Below are positions 8,434-17,787 of a stretch of 64,000 nucleotides of DNA, piece after piece (within the stretch, counting starts at the first letter, position 1; every line of letters begins with the position of its first letter). The notes beneath the pieces are model-generated. The model searched no databases. It saw only the letters and a list, made by a program, of their open reading frames with translations, and was not told the DNA's origin. The translations under genes and the position numbers were made by a program. The stretch is from positions 62,001 to 126,000 of the forward strand of contig JAJDTU010000011.1 of the NCBI GenBank assembly GCA_022826965.1, written 5' to 3'. The DNA comes from Dehalococcoidia bacterium. Its GTDB lineage: Bacteria > Chloroflexota > Dehalococcoidia > Bin125.

Positions 8434-9861
8434 ATGGTGAGCAAGCAATACGACGTAGTCAACATGGAGTCGCTCGACTTCGGTTCCGAGCAGTATCAGG
8501 CGATCAACCTGCATAACTTCGAGCAACTCGAGCAGATCCAGGCCCTGCCCGACGAGGTGGTCTACAACATCAACGTCGTCGGTCGGGTGCTGCCCTTCAA
8601 GTCGAACCGCTACGTCGTCGACCACCTGATCGACTGGTCTGACGCGCTGAACGACGGCATGTTCCGCCTCACCTTCCCACAGAAAGACATGCTGGCCCCG
8701 GCCGACTTCGACAAGATGGCGGCGGCGATTGACTCGGGCAAGAACTCGCGGGAACTCAAGGTGGTGGCGGATGAGATCCGGATGACGCTGAATCCGCATC
8801 CGGCGGGTCAGATGGAACACAACATGCCGCAGTACCAGAACGAGCCGCTGCCCGGCATGCAGCACAAGTACCGCGAGACGACGTTGTTCTTCCCCTCGCA
8901 GGGTCAGACCTGCCACGCGTACTGCACCTTCTGCTTCCGCTGGCCGCAGTTCGTCGGACTCGAGGGCAAGAAGTTCGCGATGCGCGAAGGCGAGCTGCTG
9001 CGCGGGTACCTGTCGGAGCACCATGAGGTCTCGGACGTGCTGTTTACCGGCGGCGACCCGCTGATCATGAAGACCAAGACGCTGCGCGAGTACATCGAGC
9101 CGCTGACCAAGCCGGACGCCGGCCACAACCTTCGCACGGTGCGGATCGGCTCGAAGGCGATCGCCTACTGGCCCCACCGCTTCGTCTACGACGAGGACGC
9201 AGAGGACCTGCTCGACCTGTTCCGCGAAGTGACCGACGCTGGCATGCAGCTGGCGCTGATGGCGCACTTCAACCATCCGGCCGAGTTGCGCACGTCGGTG
9301 TCCCTGGAAGCGGTCAGGCGAATCCGCGAGACCGGTGCACAGATTCGGACGCAGACGCCCCTGCTGAACCACATCAACGCCGATTCACAGCTATTGGCGG
9401 ACATGTGGGCCGAGCAGACACAGGCCGGCTGCGTGCCGTACTACCTGTTTGTTGCGCGCGACACCGGCGCGAAGCGCTACTTCGAGCTGCCGCTGGTCGA
9501 CTGCCAGGAGATCTTCCGCGGCGCGTACCAGCGCGTCTCGGGCGTTGCGCGGACAGTTCGCGGGCCGTCCATGTCGGCCGGCCCCGGTAAGGTCCAGATT
9601 CTCGGCGTCTCGGAGTTCCGCGGCGAGAAGCTGATCGTGCTGCGTTTCCTCCAGGGCCGCGACCCGGAGTGGGTGGGCAAGCCGTTCTTCGCCAAGTACT
9701 CCGACACCGCGAGCTGGCTGGACGAGCTCGAGCCGGCCGAGGGCGACGAGTTCTTCTTCGAAGCGCGGCTGCGCGAACTTCTGGCCGAGGAAGGCTCGCC
9801 CTGGTCTCGCGAGGAGACGCGGATTCAGCTGATGGACGCTGCCGCTGCGGGCGGACTCTAG
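8434..9861 (+). CDS. Lysine-2,3-aminomutase-like radical SAM protein (KamA family)
   Basis: 475 aa; the ATG at 8434 has GGAG seven bases upstream (a TTG at 8401 is less likely). The 4Fe-4S/SAM motif is C160-H-A-Y-C164-T-F-C167-F-R-W-P, then F-T-G-G-D-P-L. A late G-P-G-K-V segment stands where KamA proteins carry the P-G-G-G-G-K PLP lysine. The family moves amino groups by a radical mechanism; many members, including divergent ones like this, have unknown substrates. The N-terminal 90 residues are longer and different from classical KamA. It stands alone with the small cysteine protein at 9875 just behind it. Confidence 0.8.
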   Translation: MVSKQYDVVNMESLDFGSEQYQAINLHNFEQLEQIQALPDEVVYNINVVGRVLPFKSNRYVVDHLIDWSDALNDGMFRLTFPQKDMLAPADFDKMAAAIDSGKNSRELKVVADEIRMTLNPHPAGQMEHNMPQYQNEPLPGMQHKYRETTLFFPSQGQTCHAYCTFCFRWPQFVGLEGKKFAMREGELLRGYLSEHHEVSDVLFTGGDPLIMKTKTLREYIEPLTKPDAGHNLRTVRIGSKAIAYWPHRFVYDEDAEDLLDLFREVTDAGMQLALMAHFNHPAELRTSVSLEAVRRIRETGAQIRTQTPLLNHINADSQLLADMWAEQTQAGCVPYYLFVARDTGAKRYFELPLVDCQEIFRGAYQRVSGVARTVRGPSMSAGPGKVQILGVSEFRGEKLIVLRFLQGRDPEWVGKPFFAKYSDTASWLDELEPAEGDEFFFEARLRELLAEEGSPWSREETRIQLMDAAAAGGL

Positions 9862-9874
9862 GCTTCCGTCTTCC

Positions 9875-10300
9875 ATGAACGAGGACCCACGGCAGGGCGA
9901 CGATCCTGTCGTGCGTCCCGGCACGCTTTCATTTCAGTGTCTGGCCGAGGAATGCGGGGCGATGTGCTGCCGCAACCCGTATCGGGTCGACCTGGGTGAG
10001 AACGAAGTCAACCGGCTGGCTGGCGAAGTTGACGTTTCGGAGGTCCTGGACGAGCGGGCCTCGATGGTGCTGATGCGGCAGATTGACGATTCCTGTGCGC
10101 TGCTTCGCGATGATCTGCGCTGCGACGCGTACGAGGTCAGGCCGGATGGGTGTCGGGACTACCCGTTTCGGCTCGAGGTGGAGGAAGGTCTGTCACCCAG
10201 AGTCGTCCGGGACTTGGCCTGTCCGGGCTTCGTCGGACCTCCGATGACGGAGTCGGAGTACCGGACGCTGGTCGAACAGCTCACCAGGTGCGCGAGATAA
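9875..10300 (+). CDS. YkgJ-like cysteine-cluster protein
   Basis: 141 aa. Seven or more cysteines in the YkgJ/CxxxxxxxCC arrangement: C22, C27, C31-C32, C74, C83 and C93 followed by R-D-Y-P-F, then a late A-C-P-G. The family binds a zinc or iron-sulfur cluster; its function is mostly unknown. The start lies 14 bases after the radical SAM gene, so co-transcription is likely. Confidence 0.75.
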   Translation: MNEDPRQGDDPVVRPGTLSFQCLAEECGAMCCRNPYRVDLGENEVNRLAGEVDVSEVLDERASMVLMRQIDDSCALLRDDLRCDAYEVRPDGCRDYPFRLEVEEGLSPRVVRDLACPGFVGPPMTESEYRTLVEQLTRCAR

Positions 10301-10359
10301 GGGGTGGGACCGCTTCGTATACTCGATGGATAGCGAGCGGTTCCAGGCGGGAGTTGGCG

Positions 10360-12036
10360 ATGCTTGATTCGGCGACCATTGATGCTCTGCGGAAATCGCG
10401 GTCGGAGTGGGACGCTCGCGTGGAGGCGGACGGGCGCGAACAGCCGGGACCGTTTATGACCGTGTCGTCGAGACCGATCGATCGGCTGTACGACGCGACC
10501 ACGCTCGACGACGCAGGCTGGAACGTGGAGCAAGACCTGGGCCTGCCGGGCGAGTATCCGTTTACCCGCGGCGTCCATCCGACCGGCTATCGCGGGCGTC
10601 CCTGGACGATTCGCATGTTTGCCGGTTTCGGCTCGGCCGAGGAGACGAACTCGCGCTTCAAGCGTTTGTTGGACGACGGCCAGACCGGCCTCTCGATCGC
10701 ATTCGACATGCCCACGCTGATGGGCTACGACCACGACGATGAGCTGGCGGCGGGCGAGTTCGGAAAGTGCGGCGTCGGCGTGTCGTCGCTGGCCGACATG
10801 GAGATCTTGCTGGACCAGCTGCCGCTTGATCAGATCACGACTTCGATGACGATCAACTCACCAGCGGCGCCGATCTGGGCGATGTACATCGCCGCTGCGG
10901 AGCAACGCGGGATCGACCGCTCGAAACTGGGCGGCACCTTGCAGAACGACATCCTCAAGGAGTACATCGCTCAAAACGAATTCGTCTTCCCGCCACGGCC
11001 TTCGATGCGATTGGTGACCGACACGGTCGAGTTCGCTTCGGAGTACATGCCGCGATGGAACTCCATCTCCGTTTCCGGTTACCACATCCGCGAGGCCGGC
11101 TCGACGGCCGCGCAGGAGCTGGCGTTCACGCTCGCGGATGGGCTTGAGTACGTGCGCTGGGCGCAGGAGCGCGGTCTCCACGTGGACGAGTTTGCACCGC
11201 GTCTGTCGTTCTTCTTCAATTCGCACAATGACTTCTTTGAGGAGATCGCGAAGTTCCGCGCGGCACGACGAATCTGGGCGCGTGAGATGCGGGAGACGTT
11301 CGGGGCGGAGAATCCGCGCTCGTGGTGGATGCGGTTCCACACGCAGACGGCCGGCGTCTCGCTGACAGATGTGCAGCCGGAAGTCAATCTGTTGCGCGTG
11401 ACGATCCAGGCACTGGCCGCTGTATTGGGTGGGACGCAGTCGCTGCATACGGATGCAATGGACGAGGCGCTGGCGCTGCCGTCGGAAAAGGCGGCGCGTC
11501 TCGCTGTGCGCACGCAACAGGTGATCATGCATGAGTCCGGTGCGATCAACACGGTCGACCCATTGGGCGGCTCCTACTTCGTCGAGCAGTTGACCAACGA
11601 CCTCGAGCGGGAGGTCTACCAGTACTTCGAACAGATCGATGCACTGGGCGGCGTGATCGCCTCGATCGAGACGGGCTACTTCCAAAAGGAGATCGCCGAC
11701 GCGTCGGCGAGGTTCCAGCGCGAGATTGAGCGCGGCGAACGGACCATTGTGGGTGTGAACGACTTTGAGATAGAGGAGCCGCTTGAGATTCCCATTTTGA
11801 AGATGGATCCGCAAGGCGAGGGTCGACACCTGGAGCGTCTGCGCCGAACCCGCGCGGAACGCGATCAAGATCAGGCCGACTCTGCCTTGGCTGCACTCGC
11901 CAATGTCTGTCGCGATCCGCGAGCCAACTCGATGCCGCAAATGCTCGACGCGGTGCGCAGCTACTGCACGTTGGGCGAAATCATGGACACGATGCGCGAG
12001 GTCTTCGGTGAACACCAGGAGCACGTGGTGCTCTAG
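10360..12036 (+). CDS. B12-dependent acyl-CoA mutase large subunit with isobutyryl-CoA mutase specificity residues
   Basis: 558 aa; the ATG at 10360 has GGGAG seven bases upstream. The upstream in-frame extension overlaps the previous gene and is rejected. It has the full TIM-barrel catalytic domain of the methylmalonyl-CoA mutase family ([23 protein letters not shown]) but no C-terminal B12-binding domain, so it needs a separate small subunit, which is not in the window. The two residues that set substrate choice differ from methylmalonyl-CoA mutase: the Tyr89 position is F87 (R-M-F-A-G-F) and the Arg207 position is Q205 (Y-I-A-Q-N). Phe plus Gln is the isobutyryl-CoA/butyryl-CoA mutase pair. 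A CoA-transferase follows 40 bases later. Confidence 0.85.
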   Translation: MLDSATIDALRKSRSEWDARVEADGREQPGPFMTVSSRPIDRLYDATTLDDAGWNVEQDLGLPGEYPFTRGVHPTGYRGRPWTIRMFAGFGSAEETNSRFKRLLDDGQTGLSIAFDMPTLMGYDHDDELAAGEFGKCGVGVSSLADMEILLDQLPLDQITTSMTINSPAAPIWAMYIAAAEQRGIDRSKLGGTLQNDILKEYIAQNEFVFPPRPSMRLVTDTVEFASEYMPRWNSISVSGYHIREAGSTAAQELAFTLADGLEYVRWAQERGLHVDEFAPRLSFFFNSHNDFFEEIAKFRAARRIWAREMRETFGAENPRSWWMRFHTQTAGVSLTDVQPEVNLLRVTIQALAAVLGGTQSLHTDAMDEALALPSEKAARLAVRTQQVIMHESGAINTVDPLGGSYFVEQLTNDLEREVYQYFEQIDALGGVIASIETGYFQKEIADASARFQREIERGERTIVGVNDFEIEEPLEIPILKMDPQGEGRHLERLRRTRAERDQDQADSALAALANVCRDPRANSMPQMLDAVRSYCTLGEIMDTMREVFGEHQEHVVL

Positions 12037-12076
12037 TTGGGAACATCGTTCGGCGAGCGCGTGAGAGGAGCACACC

Positions 12077-13303
12077 ATGGCCGGCCCGCTTGATCGGATC
12101 AAGGTGCTGGAGTGCTCGACCTGGGGATTCGGGCCGATCGGCGGGATGATGCTCGGCGATCTGGGCGCCGACGTGATCAAGATTGAATCGCCAACTCGTC
12201 CGGACGCGGCGCGATTCGTGGAATCCGTGGCCGGAATTCCCAACATGATGCCGGACGGACATTCGGCGTTGTTCGAGGCCGTGAACCGTAACAAGCGATC
12301 GCTGGCCCTGGATCTCAAGTCGGAGCGCGGCCGCGAGTTGTTCCGTGAGTTGATCGTTGACACCGACGTGTTCATCGAGAACTACCGGCCGGGCACGTTT
12401 GAGAAACTCGGGCTCTCCACTGAGGCGCTGTCGGAGATCAATCCAAGACTGATCCACGCGGCAACGGCCGGGTACGGGTTCAAGGGCGCAGAGTCGCATC
12501 TACCGGCCCTGGATGCTGTCGGACAGGCCCGTGGCGGATTCATGTACTCGGGCGGCGGACCGGACGATCCGCCGAACTGGAACACCCTGGGCATTGCCGA
12601 CGTGATGGGAGCGACCTGTCTCGCTTACGGCGTGTTGGCGGCGATCTCGGGCCGCGAACTGAACGGCGGCAAAGGGCAGCGGATTGAAGTCTCGCACATC
12701 ATGGCGACGATGTGGCTGCAGTTCTGGGGGATCAGCGTGGGCATGATGCAGGGGCTCGACCTGTGGCCGCGCTTCGATCGGACGAAGGCGGCCAATCCGC
12801 TCTGGAATCTCTATCGCTGCGGCGACGACAAGTGGCTGATGCTCGGGATTCTCGAGGCGGAGCGGGACTGGGCGTCCTTCTGCCGAGCCGTGGGTCTGGA
12901 AGAGATCGTCGATGATGAGCGCTTCACGACGCTATCGGCGATGGGCGAGCATTGCGAAGAATTGATCGCGTTGCTCGAAGAGCGATTTGCGTCGGCGCCT
13001 CGCGACGAATGGGAGCAGCGTCTGCTGACCGAGCCGAACCTGATTTTCACGCGAGTACAGCAAATCAGTGATCTGCCTACGGATCCTGCTGTGATTGCCA
13101 ACGAATACCTGGTCGACCACGACCATCGGCACTACGGACCGATGCCGACGTTGACGCATCCCGTGCTGCTGCACGGCCAGCCGGCAACGCTGCGTCGGGA
13201 CGCGCCTGAACTTGGAGAACACTCAGGCGAAGTGTTGCAGGAGCGACTCGGCTTGTCGGAGGATGAGTTGGCGTCGCTATCGGCCGAGGGTGTGATCGGG
13301 TAG
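12077..13303 (+). CDS. Type III CoA-transferase (CaiB/BaiF family)
   Basis: 408 aa; GGAG precedes the ATG. Interlocked-ring CoA-transferase fold: N-terminal G-A-D-V-I-K-I-E-S nucleotide-binding motif, N-R-N-K-R-S-L-A-L-D-L, and the catalytic Asp at D146 (A-L-D-A-V-G-Q-A). The family moves CoA between carboxylic acids through an aspartyl-CoA anhydride. Its place directly after the mutase suggests that it activates or recycles a branched or hydroxylated acid in the same pathway. Acyl groups are unknown. Confidence 0.85.
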   Translation: MAGPLDRIKVLECSTWGFGPIGGMMLGDLGADVIKIESPTRPDAARFVESVAGIPNMMPDGHSALFEAVNRNKRSLALDLKSERGRELFRELIVDTDVFIENYRPGTFEKLGLSTEALSEINPRLIHAATAGYGFKGAESHLPALDAVGQARGGFMYSGGGPDDPPNWNTLGIADVMGATCLAYGVLAAISGRELNGGKGQRIEVSHIMATMWLQFWGISVGMMQGLDLWPRFDRTKAANPLWNLYRCGDDKWLMLGILEAERDWASFCRAVGLEEIVDDERFTTLSAMGEHCEELIALLEERFASAPRDEWEQRLLTEPNLIFTRVQQISDLPTDPAVIANEYLVDHDHRHYGPMPTLTHPVLLHGQPATLRRDAPELGEHSGEVLQERLGLSEDELASLSAEGVIG

Positions 13304-13344
13304 AGGGGGCAGCTCCCAACGGAGCGTCGCGAGTGATACCGCGA

Positions 13345-13456
13345 GGAAGTCGCCCCCGCGTAGGCGCGGAAGTGGCCAGCAATCGCGGCTGCACGGCCCC
13401 GCCTACGCGGGGCCGACTTCCGTTGGTTTGCACTTAGCTCCCCCACAGGGGGAGCT
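13345..13456. terminator. 22-bp inverted repeat plus hairpin between convergent genes
   Basis: Left arm 13345-13366 and right arm 13400-13421 are inverted copies of 22 bp with one mismatch, 33 bases apart. A separate perfect 9-bp hairpin lies at 13436-13444/13448-13456 (loop ACA). The element sits between the convergent CoA-transferase and thiolase genes and probably ends both. The long arms are unlike an ordinary terminator. Confidence 0.6.
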
Positions 13457-13464
13457 CTTGTCGC

Positions 13465-14691
13465 TTAGCGGCCGATGACCAGTGAGACCGATGTCGTGCC
13501 GGAGCCGCCGATGTTGAGCGTCGCCGCCCGGTCGGCGCCTTCGACCTGGTAATTGCCGGCGTTGCCGGTGACCTGTTTCCAGGCGTCGAGCGCCTGGCGG
13601 ACGCCGGTCGCGCCGACCGGGTGACCGCCCCCGATCAGGCCGCCAGATGGGTTCATCGGGATCTCGCCGTTGAAGTCGATGCGGCCGTCTTCGATTGCCT
13701 CGTAACACTTGCCCGGCTCAGTGATGCCGAAGTGGTCGATCGCCATGTAGTGGCTGGTCGTGAAGCAGTCGTGAGTCTCGATCACGTCGAGGTCCGACGG
13801 TCCGTCGATGGCTGCGCGGTCGTAGGCGTCGGTGATTGCGCGGCGAGTGTGCGGCAGCACGTACTCGTCGCCCTGCGCCTGGGCGATCTTCTCGTCGAAG
13901 GTCAGCGCGGCGGTGTGGTGTCCCCAGCCCTGGATCGTCGGGACATCGGCCAGGTCAATGCCGCGGGCTTCGGCCCACTCGGCTGCTCGTTCCTCGTTGG
14001 CGAGGACGAGCGCGGCGGCGCCGTCGGTGATCTGTGAGCAGTCGCGAAGCAGCAACCGACCGGTGATCGGCGCGACGTATTTGCCTTCCGAGAGGTCGGA
14101 GGGCACGTCGCCGAGCCACTTGCGGGTCTGGGCGACCGGGTTGCGCTGTGCGTTCTCGTAGTTGAGTTCGGCCAGACGCTGGAGGTGTGCGGGATCGAGT
14201 CCATAGCGGTCGTCATAGACATCGCCGAGTCGTCCGAACAGCTTGGGGAAGGGCAGCTCGACGCCTTCGGCCTCAAGCTCGTACCAGCCGGCGGTGCCGA
14301 GGAAGTCTCCGCCCTCGACCGGGCTGACGGTCTTCATCTGCTCAACGCCGAGGATCAGCGCGGTGCCGTAGCGCTCCGCCTCCAGTTCGGCCGAGGCCAT
14401 CAGGATCGAGATGCTACCCGAGGCGCAGGCGGCCTCGTGGCGAGAGGTGGGCAGCCCGCCGAAGTCGGGGCTGATCTCGGCGAAGAAGCCGCCCATCTGG
14501 CCCTGCTTGGAGTAGAGCTCGCCGGCGAAGTTGCCGACGTGCGCGGTGTCGATGTCGCCGGGCTCCATCGATACGGCGTCAAGCGCGCCGTGAACCGCCT
14601 CGGCCATCACGTCGCGCAGGTTGTGCTCTTCCTTGCGCCAATTGCGGGCAAAGTCGGACTGGAATCCGCCGAGAATGTAAGTCTTGGGCAT
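13465..14691 (-). CDS. Thiolase-family acetyl-CoA acetyltransferase (SCP2/archaeal-like)
   Basis: 408 aa; the start has GGAGCAACA before ATG. Thiolase fold: nucleophilic Cys C89 (E-A-A-C-A-S-G-S), E-T-H-D-C-F-T in the second half, and the histidine loop G-G-G-H-P-V-G-A-T-G. The pattern fits the SCP2-thiolase-like branch, whose members degrade or condense acyl-CoAs and in archaea sometimes act with a DUF35 OB-fold partner; none is seen beside it. It is transcribed away from the small helical gene upstream. Substrate not determinable. Confidence 0.85.
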   Translation of the reverse strand: MPKTYILGGFQSDFARNWRKEEHNLRDVMAEAVHGALDAVSMEPGDIDTAHVGNFAGELYSKQGQMGGFFAEISPDFGGLPTSRHEAACASGSISILMASAELEAERYGTALILGVEQMKTVSPVEGGDFLGTAGWYELEAEGVELPFPKLFGRLGDVYDDRYGLDPAHLQRLAELNYENAQRNPVAQTRKWLGDVPSDLSEGKYVAPITGRLLLRDCSQITDGAAALVLANEERAAEWAEARGIDLADVPTIQGWGHHTAALTFDEKIAQAQGDEYVLPHTRRAITDAYDRAAIDGPSDLDVIETHDCFTTSHYMAIDHFGITEPGKCYEAIEDGRIDFNGEIPMNPSGGLIGGGHPVGATGVRQALDAWKQVTGNAGNYQVEGADRAATLNIGGSGTTSVSLVIGR

Positions 14692-14739
14692 TGTTGCTCC
14701 TGGGTCACTCGTGGTTGATGGTGCTTGCGAGGCAGGATA

Positions 14740-15090
14740 TCAGGGCAGCGCTTCGAGCTTGTCGATGAGGCGCCGAACGTCTCCCAACCCGTCGGCGACA
14801 ATCTGCGGTTCCTCCGCGTCCTCATAGAAGTTGACGTGGAGCAGGTTCGCGCTGCGAAACAGTGGTCGGATCTCCAAATCGCCGGTTTCTTCCTCTAACC
14901 GTTTAGCTGCTCGCGCCAACGCCTTGTAGTTGCGATGCTGCCAACCTCGACGTTCGCAGATCGATTTGAGAATCTGCGTTGCGGCACCCCACCCCTTCTC
15001 CGAGGCTTGTCGGGCGTCCCCGAGTTGTAGCTCTGTCTCGGCTTGGCCCAACAGGTTTAGCGCGGCCTCGTGGTAGGTTTGCGTCGTCAC
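14740..15090 (-). CDS. Small all-helical protein, PaREP1/HEPN-like
   Basis: 116 aa. Predicted all-helical: an early A-L-N-L-L-G-Q-A-E-T-E-L, a central G-W-G-A-A-T-Q-I-L-K, R-N-Y-K-A-L and L-H-V-N-F-Y near the C-terminus. Such proteins resemble the PaREP1/HEPN-like group of small helical proteins, often of unknown role. No R-x4-6-H RNase motif is evident, so a toxin function is not claimed. It sits alone between crotonase and thiolase genes. Confidence 0.5.
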   Translation of the reverse strand: MTTQTYHEAALNLLGQAETELQLGDARQASEKGWGAATQILKSICERRGWQHRNYKALARAAKRLEEETGDLEIRPLFRSANLLHVNFYEDAEEPQIVADGLGDVRRLIDKLEALP

Positions 15091-15118
15091 TGACCCCTCC
15101 GAATCCCAGCGTAGTACC

Positions 15119-15946
15119 TCAGTAGCCGCGGAACACCGACGGGCGCTTTTCTCGCCAGCTTCGGCGACCTTCGTCGGCGTCGTCGGTGTAGCGGTAGCGA
15201 TCGGAGACCTGGACCTCGTGGGCGAGGCTGTCCTTGAGCGAGTGCTCGGCCGAATAGTCGATCATCTCCTTGAAGGCGGAGATGTTGAGGGTCGGCAGTT
15301 TGGTCAGGTTGTCGATGTAGTCGCCGGCCTCGCGGTCGAAGTCCTCGATCGCCCAGACGCGGTTGGCCCAGCCGGACTGGAGCGCCTCCTCGGCGAACAT
15401 GTGGCGACCGGTCATAAGCAGTTCGAGTGCGCGGCCGCGCCCCATAATCCTCGGCGCGAACCAGGTGGTGCCGCCATTCATGCCGATCGCGCGCTGGGCC
15501 CGGTGGTCACCAACCTCGATGTTGTCGGCGCAGAGGCGGATGTCGCAGGCACAGGCGATCTCCCAGCCGTGTCCCAGGGCCCAGCCGTTGACCAGCGCTA
15601 CGACTGGCTTCTTCAACTCGCGCAGCGAAATCAGGAACGGGTGGTGGACAGTGATCGAGGAATCGATGCCGGGGGTCGGCTCCATCCCGTACAGGTCATC
15701 GCCGGAGCAGAACGACCGCTGACCGGCCCCACGCAGGGTGACCACGCGGATGTCCGGGCGAGCGGCTGCGAAATCGACCAGCGCCTGAAGCTCGCGCAAG
15801 AGCCGATAGGACAGAGCGTTCAATCGTTCTGGGCGGTTGAGTGTGATCGACAAGACGCCGCTGTCGGAGATGTCCCAGATGGTGACTTGCCACTCGCCGT
15901 CGGCTAGCGGAGCTGGAGTGTCGGGCCAGGATTCTTGAGTCGACAT
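15119..15946 (-). CDS. Enoyl-CoA hydratase/isomerase (crotonase family)
   Basis: 275 aa from the ATG at 15946; upstream in-frame sequence runs against the 16101 gene and is rejected. Crotonase fold with oxyanion-hole segments F-C-S-G-D-D-L and V-N-G-W-A-L-G-H-G (usual G-G-G is G-H-G here) and the typical N-R-P-E-R-L-N-A-L start of the core. The family hydrates, isomerises or hydrolyses acyl-CoAs. It is near the thiolase, mutase and CoA-transferase, so a beta-oxidation-like side pathway is plausible. Confidence 0.85.
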   Translation of the reverse strand: MSTQESWPDTPAPLADGEWQVTIWDISDSGVLSITLNRPERLNALSYRLLRELQALVDFAAARPDIRVVTLRGAGQRSFCSGDDLYGMEPTPGIDSSITVHHPFLISLRELKKPVVALVNGWALGHGWEIACACDIRLCADNIEVGDHRAQRAIGMNGGTTWFAPRIMGRGRALELLMTGRHMFAEEALQSGWANRVWAIEDFDREAGDYIDNLTKLPTLNISAFKEMIDYSAEHSLKDSLAHEVQVSDRYRYTDDADEGRRSWREKRPSVFRGY

Positions 15947-16088
15947 GGAGAGACCTTTCTTAAGGGCGCAGCGCCGCACCGGGAGGTGGTCGATGGCAAG
16001 TGTAGGGCGGCGCGTGAAGGGACCGTAAAACCGGTCGCGATCGGGCGAGGCGTAACCGGCGTGCGACGGTGTCGCTTCGGGCGGTGCG

Positions 16089-16094
16089 TACACT
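16089..16094 (+). promoter_or_regulatory. -10 box of a leaderless transcript
   Basis: TACACT ends six bases before the GTG at 16101, the distance expected if transcription starts at the start codon. No ribosome site lies between. No clear -35 is visible. Confidence 0.55.
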
Positions 16095-16100
16095 GAATTT

Positions 16101-17762
16101 GTGATGATCCGGCCGAATTGCCGACTCCACGTGCGGATGACCGTCCGGTCAGGCGTCCTGTTTGCTGTGGCGGTCTTGGTGACCTCCGCCGCACTGGCGT
16201 GGTCCGGGCAAACCGCCGCGTCGTCGCAGCGAGTGCTGTCCGTGACCGCGTATCCGACCGCAATACCGGCCAGTGACGGCGTCTCCAGGGTCACAGTTCG
16301 GATTCCAGCTGCCGCCGCCGGCGACGAGTCGCGTGTCAATCTGTCGACCGATCGAGGGGCCTTCACAGCAGCGAGCGGTCCAACAGAGATCAATGCCCCG
16401 CTCTTTGACGTTGGCAACAACACACTCGGCGCCTCCGTCAATCTGGTCGCCGACGGACGGACGGGCGACTCGGTCGTAATCGCGCGTGTCGGCTCACTCG
16501 TGGACAAGGTCACGATCCGCTTTGTCGGAGAGCCGGCCGCCCTGCGGGTCGAGCAACCGGTGGACCAGGCGCGCCTGAGAGCCTCCGACCAGCACATCAT
16601 CAGGGTCGTCGCCAGCGACGAGACCGGATTCAGAACGCCGTCGGCAGATGTGTCGTTCGAGTTCCTCGCCGCACCTTCGGGAGCGCTATTGCGCAGCGGC
16701 GCGGATTCGTCAACGACGGGTCTGTCGGTCTCCACCTCTCAGAGCGGGGAAGCGCGGACCTGGCTGTTTTCCGAACCGGGTGAGGTGCGCATCCAGATAT
16801 CGAGCGGATCTGCCTCAGTCACATTGGAGTTGCAGCTCTACGGCGACCCGACCACTCTCAGGCTGGTGTCCCTGGCAGGTTCGGCGATGGAGGCTGGGAC
16901 AGCCGGAGGTCCAGGCTCGCTGCAAGTCCTCCTGTCAGATGAGCGCGGGCAGGGTGTGCCGAACGAGCGGATCAGGTTCTTGCCAGAGGGCGGACTGGTG
17001 GTGGCGTCGGACGGAGACGGCGAGACACTGGTCACGGACGACTCAGGGCGGGCTCGTGCGCACCTCGACGCCGCAACGGCTCGGCTGGGAGTGAGGACGT
17101 TGACCGCGACCTGGAGACGGGGCGATCAGGCGCTGAGCGATGCGTTGGAAGTTCGAGTGACCGGTCCACCCATCGCGATGTACCTGCGCGCCCGACCGGC
17201 GCTGACGGAGCTGGAAGAAGTGCTGATTGAGGAGTTCGCGGCCTCAACTCGGTATCGGTTGGAGGCGGAAGTTGTCGACGAGCTGGGACAACCGGTGGCC
17301 GGGTCGTACAAGGTTCGCTGGCGTCCGTTGATCTCGGAAGCGTCGGCGCAGGCATATCCCGACGTCAGCTTGACGCAGGACGGCATCGCGCATGCCATCT
17401 TCGACCTACAGCACGTGGATGGCGCACCGCAGACCGAATCGACGCGCGCTCAGGCCTGGCTGATTGCGAAGGCCCAGGTGAACTCGAACGGGATCATCGC
17501 CGATCTCCTCGGCGACGGGACACCCCTGCGCGCGAGTTGGAACAACCTGATCTGGCGCGGCCCGGCGACCACAGTGAGAGCGGCGGTCGCGGATATCGAA
17601 CACGTCGTCTCGGCGGCCTGGAAACGCAATCCTGACGGCGGGTGGCAGGCCTGGTTCACGGCAGACGTCCCGGGCGCCGTTGACTTCTCACTGGAGCCGG
17701 GAGAGAACTTCCTGCTCGTGCTGCGTTCCGGCGCCTTGCTCGAACACGCTGAACGTCAATAG
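16101..17762 (+). CDS. Secreted multi-domain Ig-like protein with C-terminal tryptophan module
   Basis: 553 aa (GTG at 16101 directly followed by ATG). Signal peptide about 12-40 (ends A-S-S-Q). Then at least three beta-sandwich repeats of the invasin/Big type, each with V-T-V-R, G-E-A-R or G-R-A-R-A-H-L turns and D-E-x-G-Q-x-V-P. The C-terminal 76 residues (17532-17759) match the shared module: W-N-N-L-I-W-R-G-P ... A-A-W-K-R-N ... G-W-Q-A-W ... F-L-L-V-L. No anchor follows. The next gene, with the same module, starts 25 bases later, but both have their own -10 boxes. Confidence 0.75.
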   Translation: MMIRPNCRLHVRMTVRSGVLFAVAVLVTSAALAWSGQTAASSQRVLSVTAYPTAIPASDGVSRVTVRIPAAAAGDESRVNLSTDRGAFTAASGPTEINAPLFDVGNNTLGASVNLVADGRTGDSVVIARVGSLVDKVTIRFVGEPAALRVEQPVDQARLRASDQHIIRVVASDETGFRTPSADVSFEFLAAPSGALLRSGADSSTTGLSVSTSQSGEARTWLFSEPGEVRIQISSGSASVTLELQLYGDPTTLRLVSLAGSAMEAGTAGGPGSLQVLLSDERGQGVPNERIRFLPEGGLVVASDGDGETLVTDDSGRARAHLDAATARLGVRTLTATWRRGDQALSDALEVRVTGPPIAMYLRARPALTELEEVLIEEFAASTRYRLEAEVVDELGQPVAGSYKVRWRPLISEASAQAYPDVSLTQDGIAHAIFDLQHVDGAPQTESTRAQAWLIAKAQVNSNGIIADLLGDGTPLRASWNNLIWRGPATTVRAAVADIEHVVSAAWKRNPDGGWQAWFTADVPGAVDFSLEPGENFLLVLRSGALLEHAERQ

Positions 17763-17775
17763 CCGGTTCCCGCCC

Positions 17776-17781
17776 TAGAGT
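17776..17781 (+). promoter_or_regulatory. -10 box of a leaderless transcript
   Basis: TAGAGT ends six bases before the GTG at 17788, with no ribosome site between. Same geometry as the box at 16089. Confidence 0.5.
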
Positions 17782-17787
17782 GAATCT

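Noticed and set aside
14740-15090. HEPN toxin of a toxin-antitoxin pair
   Set aside because: No R-x4-6-H motif and no antitoxin or nucleotidyltransferase gene beside it.
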